Shown: one piece after another, positions 45,225-57,400 of the stretch
Layout of the letters: every line of letters begins with the position of its first letter
Numbering within the stretch: position 1 is the stretch's first letter
Origin: Cladochytrium replicatum
Lineage: Eukaryota > Chytridiomycota > Chytridiomycetes > Cladochytriales > Cladochytriaceae
DNA: 64,000 bases
Reading direction: 5' to 3'
Assembly: GCA_025526935.1 (NCBI GenBank)
Contig: JAHLKD010000035.1
Span: forward strand, 186,001-250,000
Notes under the pieces: model-generated
What the model was told of the DNA's origin: nothing
The model's database searches: none
What the model saw: only the letters and a program-made list of their open reading frames with translations
Made by a program: the position numbers and the translations under genes

Positions 45225-48200
45225 CTAAACATTTCTTTGTTTGCGAGTGAAACTCAATAGTTCATCTCGAGCACGGTAAAATGCCTCAATATCTGCAGCG
45301 ACCTTATCTCTTGCTTCGCTTAAAGATTCTCTTTTCCTCACTTCCCGGGTACTTGAGAAAGTACTCATACCAGACGACGCCACTATCTTGGTTTGTTCTG
45401 GGCTTTGAATATCATTGGTTGGGCTACGTTTGCTGATAGACCCATTGTATCCCACAACCCCTTCTGTTTCCTTTGACAATCCAGGTTCATTATCTGGCCG
45501 GCCGATACTTCTATCCGATCTGGTTACATGTCTGTAACTGTTATTTGAGTTCTCTGGCCACGGATCACCTGTTGTGGTCTGTTGTATTGTTTCGGCAGGT
45601 AAAGTTTCCAACCTGAGCTCTACAAAATTGTTCCTTGATGCTGTAAGTGCTCCTCCGTAAGTGTAAACCTTGTGTTCAATGGCTGGATTATCAGCATTTA
45701 AGTAATTCATGTCAGTTCCACTGTCTAGCCGACTGCCCAATGGCATCTGTGGGCTCATGACTAACGTTGGTGTGCTGCTGCACAGACTGATATCATCTGT
45801 CTGTGCACTTTGTGATCTATCTCTAGGAACTGCATCTACCGCAAAGTAGACAGTCACATACCAGTGCTCAAAGTCACGAGTGAGCCTGTGACGAGCCTGC
45901 TCAAGCAGGTGCTGAAGATGGTCTATCTCCTGCTTTAGTTCTTTGAGCTGTTGGTATGAATCCTTGTAGCTGGAAATACAATCTCAGATATTTCACAAAG
46001 TTTTGTTCAAGTAACTGTACCGCTTAACAAGCCCTGACACGACTCCCCTGAGATCCTCCTCAATGTTGTGGTCAGAATTCTCTTCTCTCATTAGATTGAG
46101 CTGATCTTTTTTACTTTCTGGAGATCAAAAACATCAAATTTGTTAGAAAATGCAATGATGTTGAACAAGTTCAACATACTGATTTCTGAACGGAGGCTGT
46201 TTGCTTGCTCTCCAAGAAGTCTTGCTTGCTGATACTTCTCTTTCAGCAGAAGCTTTTGATTTTCAATCCATCCACTTGACGGGTAGCCTTCTTTGAATAT
46301 TTCAAATGCTTTTGCCTTATCTGCTGTAAGTACAGGAACAGCAACTGGTGGCTTTGTCTTCATTCTCTTGACCCTTTCTGGTTTAGGTACAGCTGAAGAA
46401 AGGCTTTCCTAAAACTCTATTAATATGGCCCAAGATTGTGAGGTGACGAATTTTTACCTCAGTGTTGTGTCCGGCAAATCCATTTTGTGAGGCAGAAATA
46501 TGGGAAATGTCTCCATATTTTTCTTTAAACTGATTCACAAGTCCGAGCAAAATATCTTAAAGATGTTACAACTTTGCTAAGTGTCGCCCAAACATACTTA
46601 CTTATCTCGTTGTCTCTTTGAGCAACTAATCTTCGAAGACTTGTGACTGTTTGATCGTTTGAATCTACCACTTCGCTTGTAGTAGTTGATTCGAAAGACC
46701 CTGGACTAGTAGATTCTGTAATACTTGGCCTGTTCTTCTGGAGGTAGCTCTGCAATTCTTTTTAGTCTGAGCTGGTTGAACTAACGTGCTTTGATAACTC
46801 TTACCTTAAGCACTTTGAAAGCATGAATTACTTTCCTAGAATCTCCAAATATAAGCATTGAGTCTGGATTATTTTCATTTATGTAACTATCAACTGCTTT
46901 CACAACCCTTTAAATTTGTTAAATAGTGGGCTTTTCTACTGCTGATAACTTACTTGGCTAATTCATACTCTGGAAGATCCTCTGATCCCTCTGCTCCCTC
47001 ATCTCGCATTAATGCAAGCTCAGCTCTCAACTGTGCGATCTCATTCTTGAGTTTAGCAATCAGAAGGTAAGGATCCATCTCCTCATTGACAAAGACGTTA
47101 TTTGAGATCAATGCCACCCGCTGTGCAAAGCGGCATGTTGACAAGGATTCCTGTCACATAGCTGTTAATAGGCGTACAATTTCCACATGCAAGCAATTCC
47201 TTACATCAATGAGCTCATCTTCTGTGGCAATTGTAGAGATCATTGTTGTTTTGCAGTTCCCCCCAAGCGAGTCCCGCAAAACGGATGTCATCATCGAGTT
47301 CCGATAGGGAATGTGGGTGCGTTTCCCTTTCGCTTTCTCGTGAAGGGCGACAATCACTTGTTCGAGGTAATGTAAAGAAAGGTTGATATGCCGTGCTTCC
47401 TTCAACAAATTCCCCCCGATCTGTGTTCGCGAAACTCGCTCGGAACTATCGTTGAAGCAATGTTAGGCTCGGCACGACTGATTGCACGGAGGTCTTTACC
47501 CGGCTAAGTCCACCAGATGCAGCTTGCTTCGACGGACCATCGGGTCGCCTTCCTTCTTGCTTGTCACGGAAATGATGAACATACAATGAGATCGCGACGA
47601 GGAAGGGTTTGAAGGTGTCTCAGCGATCATCCGATTCGTGTCCCCAACGAAGAGCAAGTTCAGTGCTTCCTCTTCATTTACTACTGCGATATGAGAAAGA
47701 TTTCGAAGATGTACTCTCTCTTCTGAATCTTCGAACAGCTGAACGCGTCTGGAAAGAAAGAATCGTGGTAAAATGCAATGAAGATGCACACACAGCTTAC
47801 GGGAGATCTTCAAGCTTCTTTGCATCTCGACTGCTGTCCAGCAGATCATAACCCGCTTCATTATATATCTCAAGGTAAGAAACAGCTATGTCGTATTGAT
47901 AGCCTCTCTACATTACGCTACAGATGAGCAAAACCAACCTGCATCATACTCCGAGGCTGACGCACATTTTTGGCCTCGTTGAAGATGTATTGGATAGATC
48001 GAGGAATGAGCCCTCTGTCGGCATACCTTTCGGGGCCGCCCGTGATTGTGAAAGTTTTCCCCGAACCAGTCTTTACACGGGGTATAATAATTCACTGACG
48101 TATCTCAATAAATGATGGACTTACCTGACCATACGCAAAAATTGTGCCATTGAAGCCATCCAGAACACTATTTTAATAAGAGAGTTAGAACTAGCAATCG

Positions 48201-48568
48201 ATTGAGAAGACATTTCACGTCGAAACTAACTTCTGAACAACCTCCTTTCCCACTTTGTCGAAAATCTCGTCCTGAGTAGCGTTGACATCGAACACGTAAT
48301 CAAACTTGAAATCAAAAGACTCCTTCTGGTTGTTCACCAGTCCTTGAGCTTCATCCTTTGGGACTAAGAATCCCAGCTTGTTGTTTTCCAAACCTTGTTC
48401 TTCTCCAACATCCACCCAATATCTGCCAGGAGTGCTGTGTAAATTTGATCGTGGTCTTGGTGGTCTTACTCTTGCGAATATCTTTATGCTTGATTGGACT
48501 GGTGCCAGTACCGCATCTGCTTTAGCACCAGCAATCGCCCGATCCGCTTGCATCTCTACTCCCGCCAT
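45225..48568 (-). CDS. KIF6: Kinesin-9 family motor, KIF6 type
   Basis: The motor domain matches KIF6 closely: SIKIFARVRPPRPRSNLHS, GFLVPKDEAQGLVNNQKESF, VLDGFNGTIFAYGQ then TGSGKTFTITGG (P-loop split by an intron near 48065-48122), SYLEIYNEAGYDLLD, LFVGDTNRMIAETPSNPSSS then SRSHCMF (switch I), LHLVDLAGSERVSRTQIGG (switch II), and HIPYRNSMMTSVLRDSLGGN. The neck and stalk (DPYLLIAKLKNEIAQLRAEL) and a Ser/Thr-rich C-terminus follow over several small AT-rich exons. KIF6/KIF9 motors act in the axoneme central-pair apparatus and are known only in organisms with motile cilia, so the host should have flagellate spores. Divergent from a second kinesin. Confidence 0.92.
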
Positions 48569-48821
48569 TCCAAAACGCGGTTAGTGATGGGGTGGCTTGT
48601 AGTCCGCCCAAATTAAACACAACTGCACTGAACTGGTTCTAAAATCAATCAAAGTGTGACATCATCTCAGATAAGGAAGCGTTGTGCTCGAAAAAGCCTG
48701 GCCCAGTCCTTTCCAAGGCACTTTATAAGCGCAGCATCCGTGTCCATATCAGGTGCACGCGGCGCAGACCCAAGGACGCGCCCACCCCTAGCCAAACCAA
48801 ATCACAACTCTGGTCGACGTG
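48569..48821. promoter_or_regulatory. Shared promoter region of two divergent kinesin genes
   Basis: 253 bp between the start codons of the KIF6-type kinesin (minus) and the kinesin-13-like gene (plus). No specific factor site was recognised; RFX-type X-box motifs were looked for because of the ciliary motor, without a convincing match. Confidence 0.4.
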
Positions 48822-51181
48822 ATGGAGAACTTCGAGTTTGTCAATCCGATTGCTGCCCGCTTGCTCGCCCACAGGGAGCCCTTCCTCGAGAACGCTGCCC
48901 GCTTCGCTGAGACCCTTCCGGATCCTGATCCATTTCCATCCGACTCCGATGTGGATGCTGTTACAACCTTCTCCTCGATGGGAAACACAGACGACGATGC
49001 GGCCGAAGTCGACATGACCGTTTGTGTCCGCGTACGCCCCCTGTTGCAGCGGGAGCTGGAGCGCGGATTCTTCCCTGCTGTAGTTGCGAACAACCCCAAG
49101 GTCTTCGTCCACACGATGGCGTTCAACCATCAAGGGCCTGGGGCGCTGCGTACAAATGATTACAATGTAGACTATTGCTTTGGAGAACGTGAAGAGGACG
49201 AGCGCATTTACAGGGTCGCTGTGCGTTCACTGATTCTACTTGTGCTTGGTGGTGGTGTTGCAACCCTGTTTGCGTACGGGCAGACAGGAAGTGGAAAGAC
49301 ATATACAATGACAGGTTAGTTTGTTTTTCTGATCCGTTTTTTCATTAATGAATTATTCCTTTATGTGCAGCTATGGAAGAGCGTGTTGCAAGGGACATAT
49401 TCTTATTCGCGCACGAGTATCGTCGTCAGCGTGGGGATGTAGAAACCCCATCTGATGCTGATTTCACAATGAAATTCTGCTTCTTTGAGATTTTCGGATC
49501 TCAGGCCTTCGATCTGCTCAACGACCGAGAGGATGTGCAGATCATGGAGGATGCGTTCGGTTCGATCCAGGTGGTGAACGTCCTCGAAGAGCAAGTCACG
49601 TCCTCGGAGCAACTACTCTCCCTGATTGCACGAGGAGCGAAGCTGCGTCGCACGGAACAAACGCAAAAGAACCACACTTCTTCGCGTTCGCACGCAATCT
49701 GCCGGATTCGCATAACGAACAATCGGATCGCCGAGGCTGAAGATGGGATCCTGTATTTGATCGATCTTGCGGGATCTGAAAGTGCGTCGGATATGACCGA
49801 GCATTCAAAGGAACGCTTAGCGGAAACCAGGGAAATCAACAAGAGTCTTGCTGTGCTCAAAGATTGTATCAGGAACAGAGCTTTGGCTCTCACATCGCGT
49901 GGCGATAAGCATATCCACATCCCTTACCGGAACTCCAAGCTGACTGTGCTTCTCAAAGAAGCGTTCGAGTTGGCTTCCCGTCGTCAATGCAGAACTGTTG
50001 TGTTTGCAAACATTTCTCCAAGGTAACAATTTTTCCCTCCCATGTTCAAACACACCTGTTGACCCGATATCACCTGTTTCAGTATTACAGACAACCCAGC
50101 ATCATTGAATACCCTGCGCTACGTCCAGCCCCTCAAAATCGACATTCCGCGAGTACCTGTCCCCAGTGGTCCGGACCCAAAGAACCCAATGACCTGGAAC
50201 AACACCTACCTCCGCGAATGGGTCACCAAGCGCGACGCCTCGATCCTGCCAGACATCCTCTGCCCATTCGAATCCGGCAAACAGATCCTCCGCCTCCCCG
50301 AGGGCGAGTTCCTCGAACGCTGCCTGCGCTGCCCAGGTGTTGAAGAGAAGCGCGCCAAAGCGTTCTACGTCAAGCTGTGGTCGCTGCTGATCGACGCACG
50401 CACGGCGGACCGCAAGAAGAAATTGAAAGCGCGGGCACCGGCGCCGAGTAGCAAGCAGCAGGATGAGGAGGACTTGGCGAGGCAACTTAAGGAGATCGAC
50501 GACCCGTTCTTGCACTCGCTTGCGGGTAGCGCGGCGTCAAAGAGCGCGAGCACGAGCACGAGCAAGCTCCCGACACGGCCTCGAGGGACCGCACTCGCAG
50601 CGGCCAGTAAAAATTCCGCTGTGTCTGAGTCGCCTTTGTCGATTCCGACGAAGTCCACTGTAGCACCCGCCGCCGGCGGAGCACGACCTGCAGTACGCCC
50701 GCGTGTGGCCCAGACCACGAGCACCTCGAAAGCACCGGTCGCTGTGCCTGCGTACAAAGAATCCAGTCTGCCGTCGCCCGTGAGCGTCCAAAGTGCGCTC
50801 TCGACACCGCGCAGCAACAGTGTCGCGTCGATCACGGACACACCGCCCGACCCGTACATGGAAGGCATGTTTGTTCGCCTGCACCCCACGCAGAACAAGA
50901 ACGCCACCGCCCAGGACGCCAAAGACTCATATGCGTATCTGATCCGCAGATCCGTCGAGCAGAACGGTAAGAAGCAGGAGGTGTTTTGGGACGTGGCAGA
51001 TCTCGTCGAAGCGAACCCCGAGGAGATTGACGGGGACGTGCCGAAGACGTGGAGTGGGGGGTATGTGAGGGTGTTTGAAGTCATGCTCATCGATCGGAGG
51101 CGTTCGATACCCGCGGAACGCATTGCGGACGAAGCACGTTTTTTGTACGAACGCAAGTTGAGGCTTTACAAGTTACTGTAA
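48822..51181 (+). CDS. Kinesin-13-like motor protein
   Basis: Exons 48822-49314, 49371-50022 and 50083-51181 give 747 residues. The motor begins late after a 65-residue leader: MTVCVRVRPLLQRELERGFF, then LFAYGQTGSGKTYTMT (P-loop), FCFFEIFGSQAFDLLNDRED, NHTSSRSHAICRIR (switch I), LYLIDLAGSES (switch II), REINKSLAVLKDCIRNRA and HIPYRNSKLTVLLKEAF. The nearest family is kinesin-13 (KIF2/KIF24), the microtubule depolymerisers, judged by the internal motor position and the KDCIR block; the family L2 KVD finger was not found. After the motor comes a helical domain (LREWVTKRDASILPDILCPF, GEFLERCLRCPGVEEKRAKA), a Ser/Ala/Pro-rich linker and a separate C-terminal block (YAYLIRRSVEQNGKKQEVFW, GGYVRVFEVMLIDRRRSIPA) that I do not recognise. 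Confidence 0.88.
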
Positions 51182-51522
51182 GAAAGCTTTAGCGGGACGA
51201 TCTTTCGGCATCCCACCTAGCCTATTGCTATGTTGCATTTGGAGGAATACTTTTAAAGATTTGCGTCGACTCTTGAGCATCAATGCCTCATTGACCGTCA
51301 TCAATTCGTTGTTACTTGTATTTCGAGACGGTCTGGTGGAACCATACATATAGAGTCTCGAAAGGCCTCACTCACAGCTTTTGAAACCATCTTTTGACAT
51401 AATTGAAATGTACATGTAAATAGAAGGCCGAACCGATCGCCTCCATACTGACGATCGCAGCAAGAGATGGATCAAAGCGATTACCGAAATTGGCCTCGTC
51501 AAAGCTAAACAGAAAGTTGTGT
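51182..51522. other. Convergent 3' intergenic region
   Basis: 341 bp between the stop codons of the kinesin-13-like gene and the paraoxonase-like gene. AT-leaning with no coding signal; contains both 3' ends. Confidence 0.6.
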
Positions 51523-52898
51523 TCAGTAGTCACCCGTACACACGACAGCGTTGTTTATGAGCCCTCCCAGAACGAGTTTCCTCGTTTTCGTGTCATACGC
51601 AACCCCCGATGCTCCCGAGATGAGGTCTCCTTTGTCCTCAAACACAATGTTTGCAGAATACTTGGTTTTTGGAACGTGATCAGCTCGGATTTACTTGAAG
51701 TGGAAAGCGAAAACTTACATGCCTTCCGAGGAACGAGTCTTCTTGTGTGCCATTTGTGATCTTGACCACCATCGTTGTCTTGATATAGAAAGTGAGTACA
51801 GTAAATCACATGAGGGAGAAAGAAAAAACTGACTGCAATCGCCGTGTCGGGATTGTTGAGATGGTCCAACACCTTCAGTACATTGACGTGTCCAGCTACG
51901 TACACCGCTCCACTCGACGGCTCCACCATCAGATTGTCCGGGCTCAGCGGCTTCAAAAGAGAACCAAAAACAAAGGGCAAAAAACGCATTATTACCTTGC
52001 CGACCTCCCAACCATGTCCAACTCGTTATCTTACCACTTTGATCGCGGCGGTCTCCCTCAGATTCCCATTCGCCTTCCGTTCGTACACCCTCACCTTCCG
52101 ATCATAGTACTCGCTCACATACACCGTCCCCGAGTCCCAGCTCCTCTCAAGCCCGTTCGAGTTCCTCAGACCATCAACGACAACTTTGACAGCCTCCCCG
52201 CGCTTCCACCGCACCACAGTGGCCCATTTAAATCTCATGATGCTCTGCACGAGCCTGAGCCACGTCGGGTGGTACCTGTACTCGTTCGACACGTACGCCT
52301 CGTCCTCGGCGACGAGAACCACGTCGTTGGGCGAAGCGAGTAAAGACGGTTCGTGGATCGTGTCGGTGTGCACGAGTTCAGTCGACCCCAGCACGTGCGA
52401 AAAGATCTCGACGGTTGAGTTGGAGGCAGTGGTGTGCGAGACTCGGTGGTTCACGAGGGCGAGGGTGAGTTTTCCAGGTGAGGACTCGAGGATCGAGAGG
52501 CCGTGGGGGATCAGGCCGCCGGTTTGGAAGTTGGTAATTTTGAGGGGGGTGCCGGTGTTCGTGGAGAGGTCATAGGCGATCAGTTGGCCCTGCGCGACGC
52601 CGGAGGGGTCGGCGCGCATGATCGCGGGGAAGTAGAGGCGCTGTTTGTCCATTGCGCAGTAGAGGAAGGCGGTTGAGGACGGGGAGTGGAGGGCGAGGTC
52701 TTCGCAGCCCCTGGAGAGTAGTGGGTTAGATGGGAGTGATCTAGAGGGGGTTACTTACGTGTAGGGGAGGGTAACGCAGTTGGCGTTGTTGAAAGAGCGT
52801 GGGACATGTTTGAGGGCTTCGATTGAGAAGGAGACAGTCGGGTAGAGCAAGGCGGCTGCAACGGCGACGAGAGCGACGGCGATGGCAACGAGATTCAT
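51523..52898 (-). CDS. Paraoxonase/arylesterase-like six-bladed propeller
   Basis: Starts with a membrane or signal helix (MNLVAIAVALVAVAAALLYP), as in animal paraoxonases, whose uncleaved signal anchors the protein. The calcium-site residues of the PON family are kept in context: GCEDLAL (Glu-Asp), LLASPNDVVLVAEDE (Asn), GLRNSNGLERS (Asn) and PLSPDNLMVEPSSG (Asp-Asn). The catalytic-His context LIPHGLSILESSPG and the second LALVNHRVSH are also present. PON enzymes hydrolyse lactones and aryl esters. At least four introns are implied (near 52760-52700, 52032-51950, 51830-51780 and 51710-51600). The last residues read AVVCTGDY. The natural substrate is unknown. Confidence 0.85.
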
Positions 52899-53130
52899 TG
52901 TGTTAAGGTCACACGAGGTCGGATAAACATATTATCCAGACATTCGATTATTAAACATTAATTGAATTAAGAAAGTGGATGTCACTCTTGTTCCAACCAA
53001 TAATTCAGGTCGGTAGTAGTAGTATTCCACCGTACTCCTACATTTAGTATTGTCATTTGCTATCAGTCCACACCACACTTGCAACCTCAACATCCCATCA
53101 GCCACACTACCACCATCATTATCATATTGG

Positions 53131-54894
53131 ATGTGCGGCAGAGCTGCTCTGGCGCTCGAGCCTGATATCCTGCTCGGTGCTACGGGCGCTGTCGCTTGGC
53201 ACAGGAGAGACAGCTACAGGAAATCGTACAATATAGGACCAGCGAGAAACAATCCCGTGCTGCTGTCGACTCGTGCTAAAACTGGTGGGAATCGTCGCAG
53301 TGTCATCACCCACCCAATCCAAGACCATCTCTCGCAGCTCGCTACCACACACCCAAATGGCACGGTGCTATTCACCATGACTTGGGGCTTTGTGCCATTC
53401 TGGACGAAGGAGACTCCCAACTACAACAACTACCTCAACACTATCAACGCTAGAGACGACTCGCTGTTGGAAAACAAACCCTTGTGGAACAGAGCAAAGC
53501 AGTCGCAGAGATGCGTGGTTGTCGTTCAGGGTGTGTTCGTGTATACTAACAATACCGATCTTCAAGTGTCTGATCAACTCTTTGGTTTTCCAGGTTTCTT
53601 TGAGTGGTTGAAAAAGGGAAAAGAGCGTCTGGCATACTACTTCCATCCTCCGTACGATTAGATTCTCTACCAAATTTGACCATCAAATCGCTCACACTTT
53701 TTTTGATTCAGTGACCCTTCGTCTCTACTCTTCCTCGCTGGGCTCTGGGACTCCTGTTCCCTCCCTTCCTCTACAGATACACTTTTCTCCTACTCCATCG
53801 TTACTGTCTCTGCCTCTAAAATTGTCTCTTTCCTTCACGACCGCATGCCCGCCATACTGCACTCAAAAGTTGACGTTGACCGCTGGCTCGACCCGGATGT
53901 TCCGTTCGACAGTGTAAAGCACCTCTTGAGACCCACCGAAGACAATTTGGTCGCGACCAGAGTCGGTTCGTTTGTAAATAAAATTGGGAACGACTCGGAA
54001 CTGTGCGTGACACCGTTCCAGGAGGGCGGGAAGGGATCGTTGATGGCTTTCTTTGGAAAGAAAGTGGAGTTAAAGGAAGAGGAGAAGAATCTGGTGGGAG
54101 ATGGGAATAGGACGAGCGGCGTGATCGCAGAGTATGTGGGAGAACATTTTGTTAAAGAGGAAACAAACGGGGAGAAAGCGGAGAATGCGAAAGGGGAGAA
54201 GAAATCAGTGGGATATGGGAATGAGACGAGCAGTGTGATCACAGTAGAGTGTGTGGGAGAACACTCTGTCAAAGGTGAGCCAGACGGTGAGAAAGTGAAG
54301 CGAGCCGATAAGGGGAGTGTGGACTTGGGGACAAGTGGGTCAGCGGAGACGCAAGCAACGTTGTGCGCAGTGAGTGGTGACTCGAAACAGATAACGCACG
54401 AACAGAAAACTGGGAGAACGAATGATCCACATGATCCCGAAGCATCATACGATACGCCTGGGAATTACGTAGTATTCGAAGACACTGCCGACCACGTTTC
54501 CGAGACAGATCCCGAAGACGACGACGCCGTTGTGGACACATGGGCGGCTACTCTCATCCATCCGGACAATGACGCATACCTTGCAAGTCGACTGCAAAAA
54601 GAACTCGACTCCCAGTCACCCCTAAACAAAGAAACAACTGTACATCCGTCTCAAATCAGTCAACCTAAGGTGGAGGAGGAAGATCCCGACGTGGTGCTAG
54701 CACGGCAGCTCCAAGCGCAATTTGATGCCGAACGCGTCCAGAAACGCGGTGCGGATGATTTGGCCAGTGGGGCAAATCCGAAAAAGCTACGGATGACGCC
54801 GAAGAAGGGTGGAGGAGGCGGGACGGGCAAGGGAAAAGCAGCGAGCAAACCGCAGCAGAGCATCACGGCGTTCTTTGCAAAGAAGGACAAGTAG
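53131..54894 (+). CDS. HMCES: SRAP-domain DNA-crosslink sensor (HMCES/YedK family)
   Basis: HMCES covalently caps abasic sites in single-stranded DNA through Cys2. Seen: MCGRAALAL with Cys2 in place, SYNIGPARNNPVLLS, FTMTWGFVPFW, TINARDDSLLENKPLWNRA, QGFFEWLKKGKERLAYYF across an intron at about 53539-53595, and, after a second intron at about 53650-53711, FLAGLWDSCSLP and VSFLHDRMPAILHSKVDVDR with the conserved His. The C-terminal extension (about 240 residues) is acidic/polar with two FFxKK-like patches: GSLMAFFGKKVEL and, at the very end, QQSITAFFAKKDK, a full PCNA-interaction (PIP) box. An acidic motif DPDVVLARQLQAQFDAE lies upstream of the last one. This links the enzyme to replication forks, as in animals. 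Confidence 0.93.
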
Positions 54895-55135
54895 GAAAAT
54901 TTCATCGAGTTTCTTGTAGAATATGTACATATAATATCAGGCATATTGAAAATGAAGATGTGCTGTATGTTGTGGATTTTCAAGGGTTTGGAATCTTCTT
55001 TGGTAAGTTTTGCGCCAGTAGATCGAGCAGCGAACGTAAGATCGTTGATCAAACAAGTGATTGGTTCTTTGAAAAACACCTAAGTCCTCGCCAAACATCG
55101 TTTGAACAAGACTACAGAAGAAGGATAAAGAAACA

Positions 55136-57400
55136 ATGGATCCTGAACAACAGACAGTCTCAGAGCTTGCAAAGCAGGCTCCTCAACGCGAAACCAAGCA
55201 CGGCTTGTTCCCTGGTGAGTGCCTTTGCTTTTCAAGCACAATCAAACCCACTTTATCAACTCCCAATTTCGAAGGTATCCCTTTCCTGTTTGCGATGCCC
55301 GCGCTGTTTCTCTTTGGGATGGCCGCTGGAATTGCGCCGGTATGTATCAACCCAAAAATGTTCCAGCTCGCAACAATTCAATGATCTCTTTGCAAACCCC
55401 CTTGAAGAGTCTTGTCACCGTTCTTGGAACTGCGCAGGATTCAATCAACGACATGACTACCCAGATCATACTCGTGAGTTAAAGAACTCTACCACTGTCC
55501 CGTATTTGACCCAACTTCCGTAATGTTGGTCAGTCTGCCAGCCTCTCTGCTGCATCGTCTGTTGTGCAGATGTTGAAAGAGGTACAGGAGCTCAAAGGTG
55601 GCATTTGAGCGCTGTATATTCACAGAAAAGTTTAGGTGGACACAGTCACTGCTATAGTTACCAATGATCCTACAGTAATGGACTTCATAACTACCCAAGT
55701 GTATAATTATGGAAACAATCCAAAACTTACATTGGTATTTGATAACATTAATAATCAATCTGTGACCAACAGCTTAGGTTGTGATGCACAAGAACACTGA
55801 TCAAACTTTCTAAATGCTCACTAACATGTTCATGATTCATCTAGGCTGTTCTCAGAATCAAGGCTTGGTGAAGAAGGTAATGTCACTTTTATAATCTGTT
55901 ATTATGATATTGATTCCTCCAAGGTCGAAGGTTATGTGCCACCTCTGTCACTCAATACCACAAACTTCAAGATCCAGCAGTTCGGCTCTCGACCTGAGTA
56001 GGGACCTTTCCTTCTTCTTTGTCTCCAAAGCATTTACAACCATGAAATCAGGATATGCTGGTCTGACTACAACTCTCCTTCAGTATGGTGCACTCTCTTT
56101 GATAGAAGTATGTACTTAGTACTGTAAACATATTGGAAAACAAAAATATTTCTCATTAAATGTTTATATTGAGAAACTGGACAAAACTACGGACAAGCTT
56201 ATAAAGATACATCAGTTCCAGATCCATACTATGTAACTACAATCCCTCACAATTAATACTGTAGCTCATATTATTACTACTAGTGGACATATGGAAACCG
56301 TGTTGGAGATTTAATGTTGAATCCCTGCCCGTCACAAGGAGAATGGGTGACTGTTTATTTCAACGGATTCCTCTATCTGGTTCATGGACAATGTCCAGTT
56401 ATGTCATACAACACAATTCCACCTTACGTGTGTTTAGGTGCATTTCGTCCAGACTCGTCGGTCAGACAGTAGCACTATGCATTTCAAGCAAAAATTAATC
56501 TCCTTTTTCAGATTCTCCAAGGCTCCTCTCCTAAAGTTGTAAACAGGATGTTTCTAATGACTCAAGAGAACAAGATCGCCCTCATCAATGTCAATGTCAG
56601 TGTTGCCAACCAAAACAACACTGATTTTGTAGTGGTGAATGAAGTGGCAGATCCAATAACAGCCAATGTAGGTGCAGCGCTTCTGGCAACCTATGGGGGC
56701 GGCATCACAAAATTTCCGTATTACAACATGTCAGACCTGCTTATCAATGGACGTGCATACATTCACGATTTTGCAGTCCCTTCTGATAACGGAGAGTACT
56801 GGGCAACTATTGCATTGCGTATTCGTGGTGGCACCACAGATGACTTTGCGATTGTCGTGGCCATCCCGAAAAGCCAATTCACTCAAAACATCAATGCATC
56901 AAAGACCCGTGGAACAACAACGGCTGTGATCATCGCGTGTGTTACGTCGTTGTTGGGGGTTGGACTGACTCTGATTGCGGCCTGGCCACTGAAAAAAATG
57001 ACAAAGAATATGGAGCTAGTATGCAGTATACACCATGGGATGTATTATTCTCTGAAACTTTATATTTTAGGCGACAAAGCTTGATTTTAGCATGTTGGAG
57101 GGCGGTAAATTTGATGAAGGGAGCACCTTCTTGGAAATTCGCAACCTGCAGAGGACCTTCAACACTATGATTAAGGCATTGTAAGTCCACCAAGTACATC
57201 CTTTCATATTTCCTGGAACAAATCTTTTCTTTATTTGCCAGTGCTGGGGCTATCAAATCAAACAAGAAATTGTAGGTAACAACTATGAATTTAATTCACA
57301 TACTTACATATGATCTTGTAGAATAGTATCTGGACAAGGCCAGATGATGTCCAAACTCTCAGGAACACACGCTAGATACGAGAGCTTCTCTCAAAATTAG
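55136..57400 (+). CDS. Cache-like membrane receptor, lacks an output domain; frame break inside
   Basis: About twelve small exons. The first two encode MDPEQQTVSELAKQAPQRET and a membrane helix (FLFAMPALFLFGMAAGIAP). The extracellular part follows: SLVTVLGTAQDSINDMTTQI, DTVTAIVTNDPTVMDFITTQ, DPYYWTYGNRVGDLML, VANQNNTDFVVVNEVADPIT, ISKFPYYNMSDLL-like KFPYYNMSDLLING, WATIALRIRGGTTDDFAIVV. This resembles a double Cache sensor. A second helix (AVIIACVTSLLGVGLTLIAA) and a HAMP-like stretch (FLEIRNLQRTFNTMIKAFAG) end at a stop after HARYESFSQN. No kinase, cyclase or other output domain follows. Near 55985, exon frame KIQQFGS must shift by one base to reach DLSRDLSFFFVSKAF. It may be a recent pseudogene, or a genuine truncated receptor with a sequencing indel. 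Confidence 0.55.

Noticed and set aside
48569-48821. RFX X-box in the kinesin promoter
   Set aside because: Considered because of the ciliary motor, but no GTTNCC-like palindrome with proper spacing was found.
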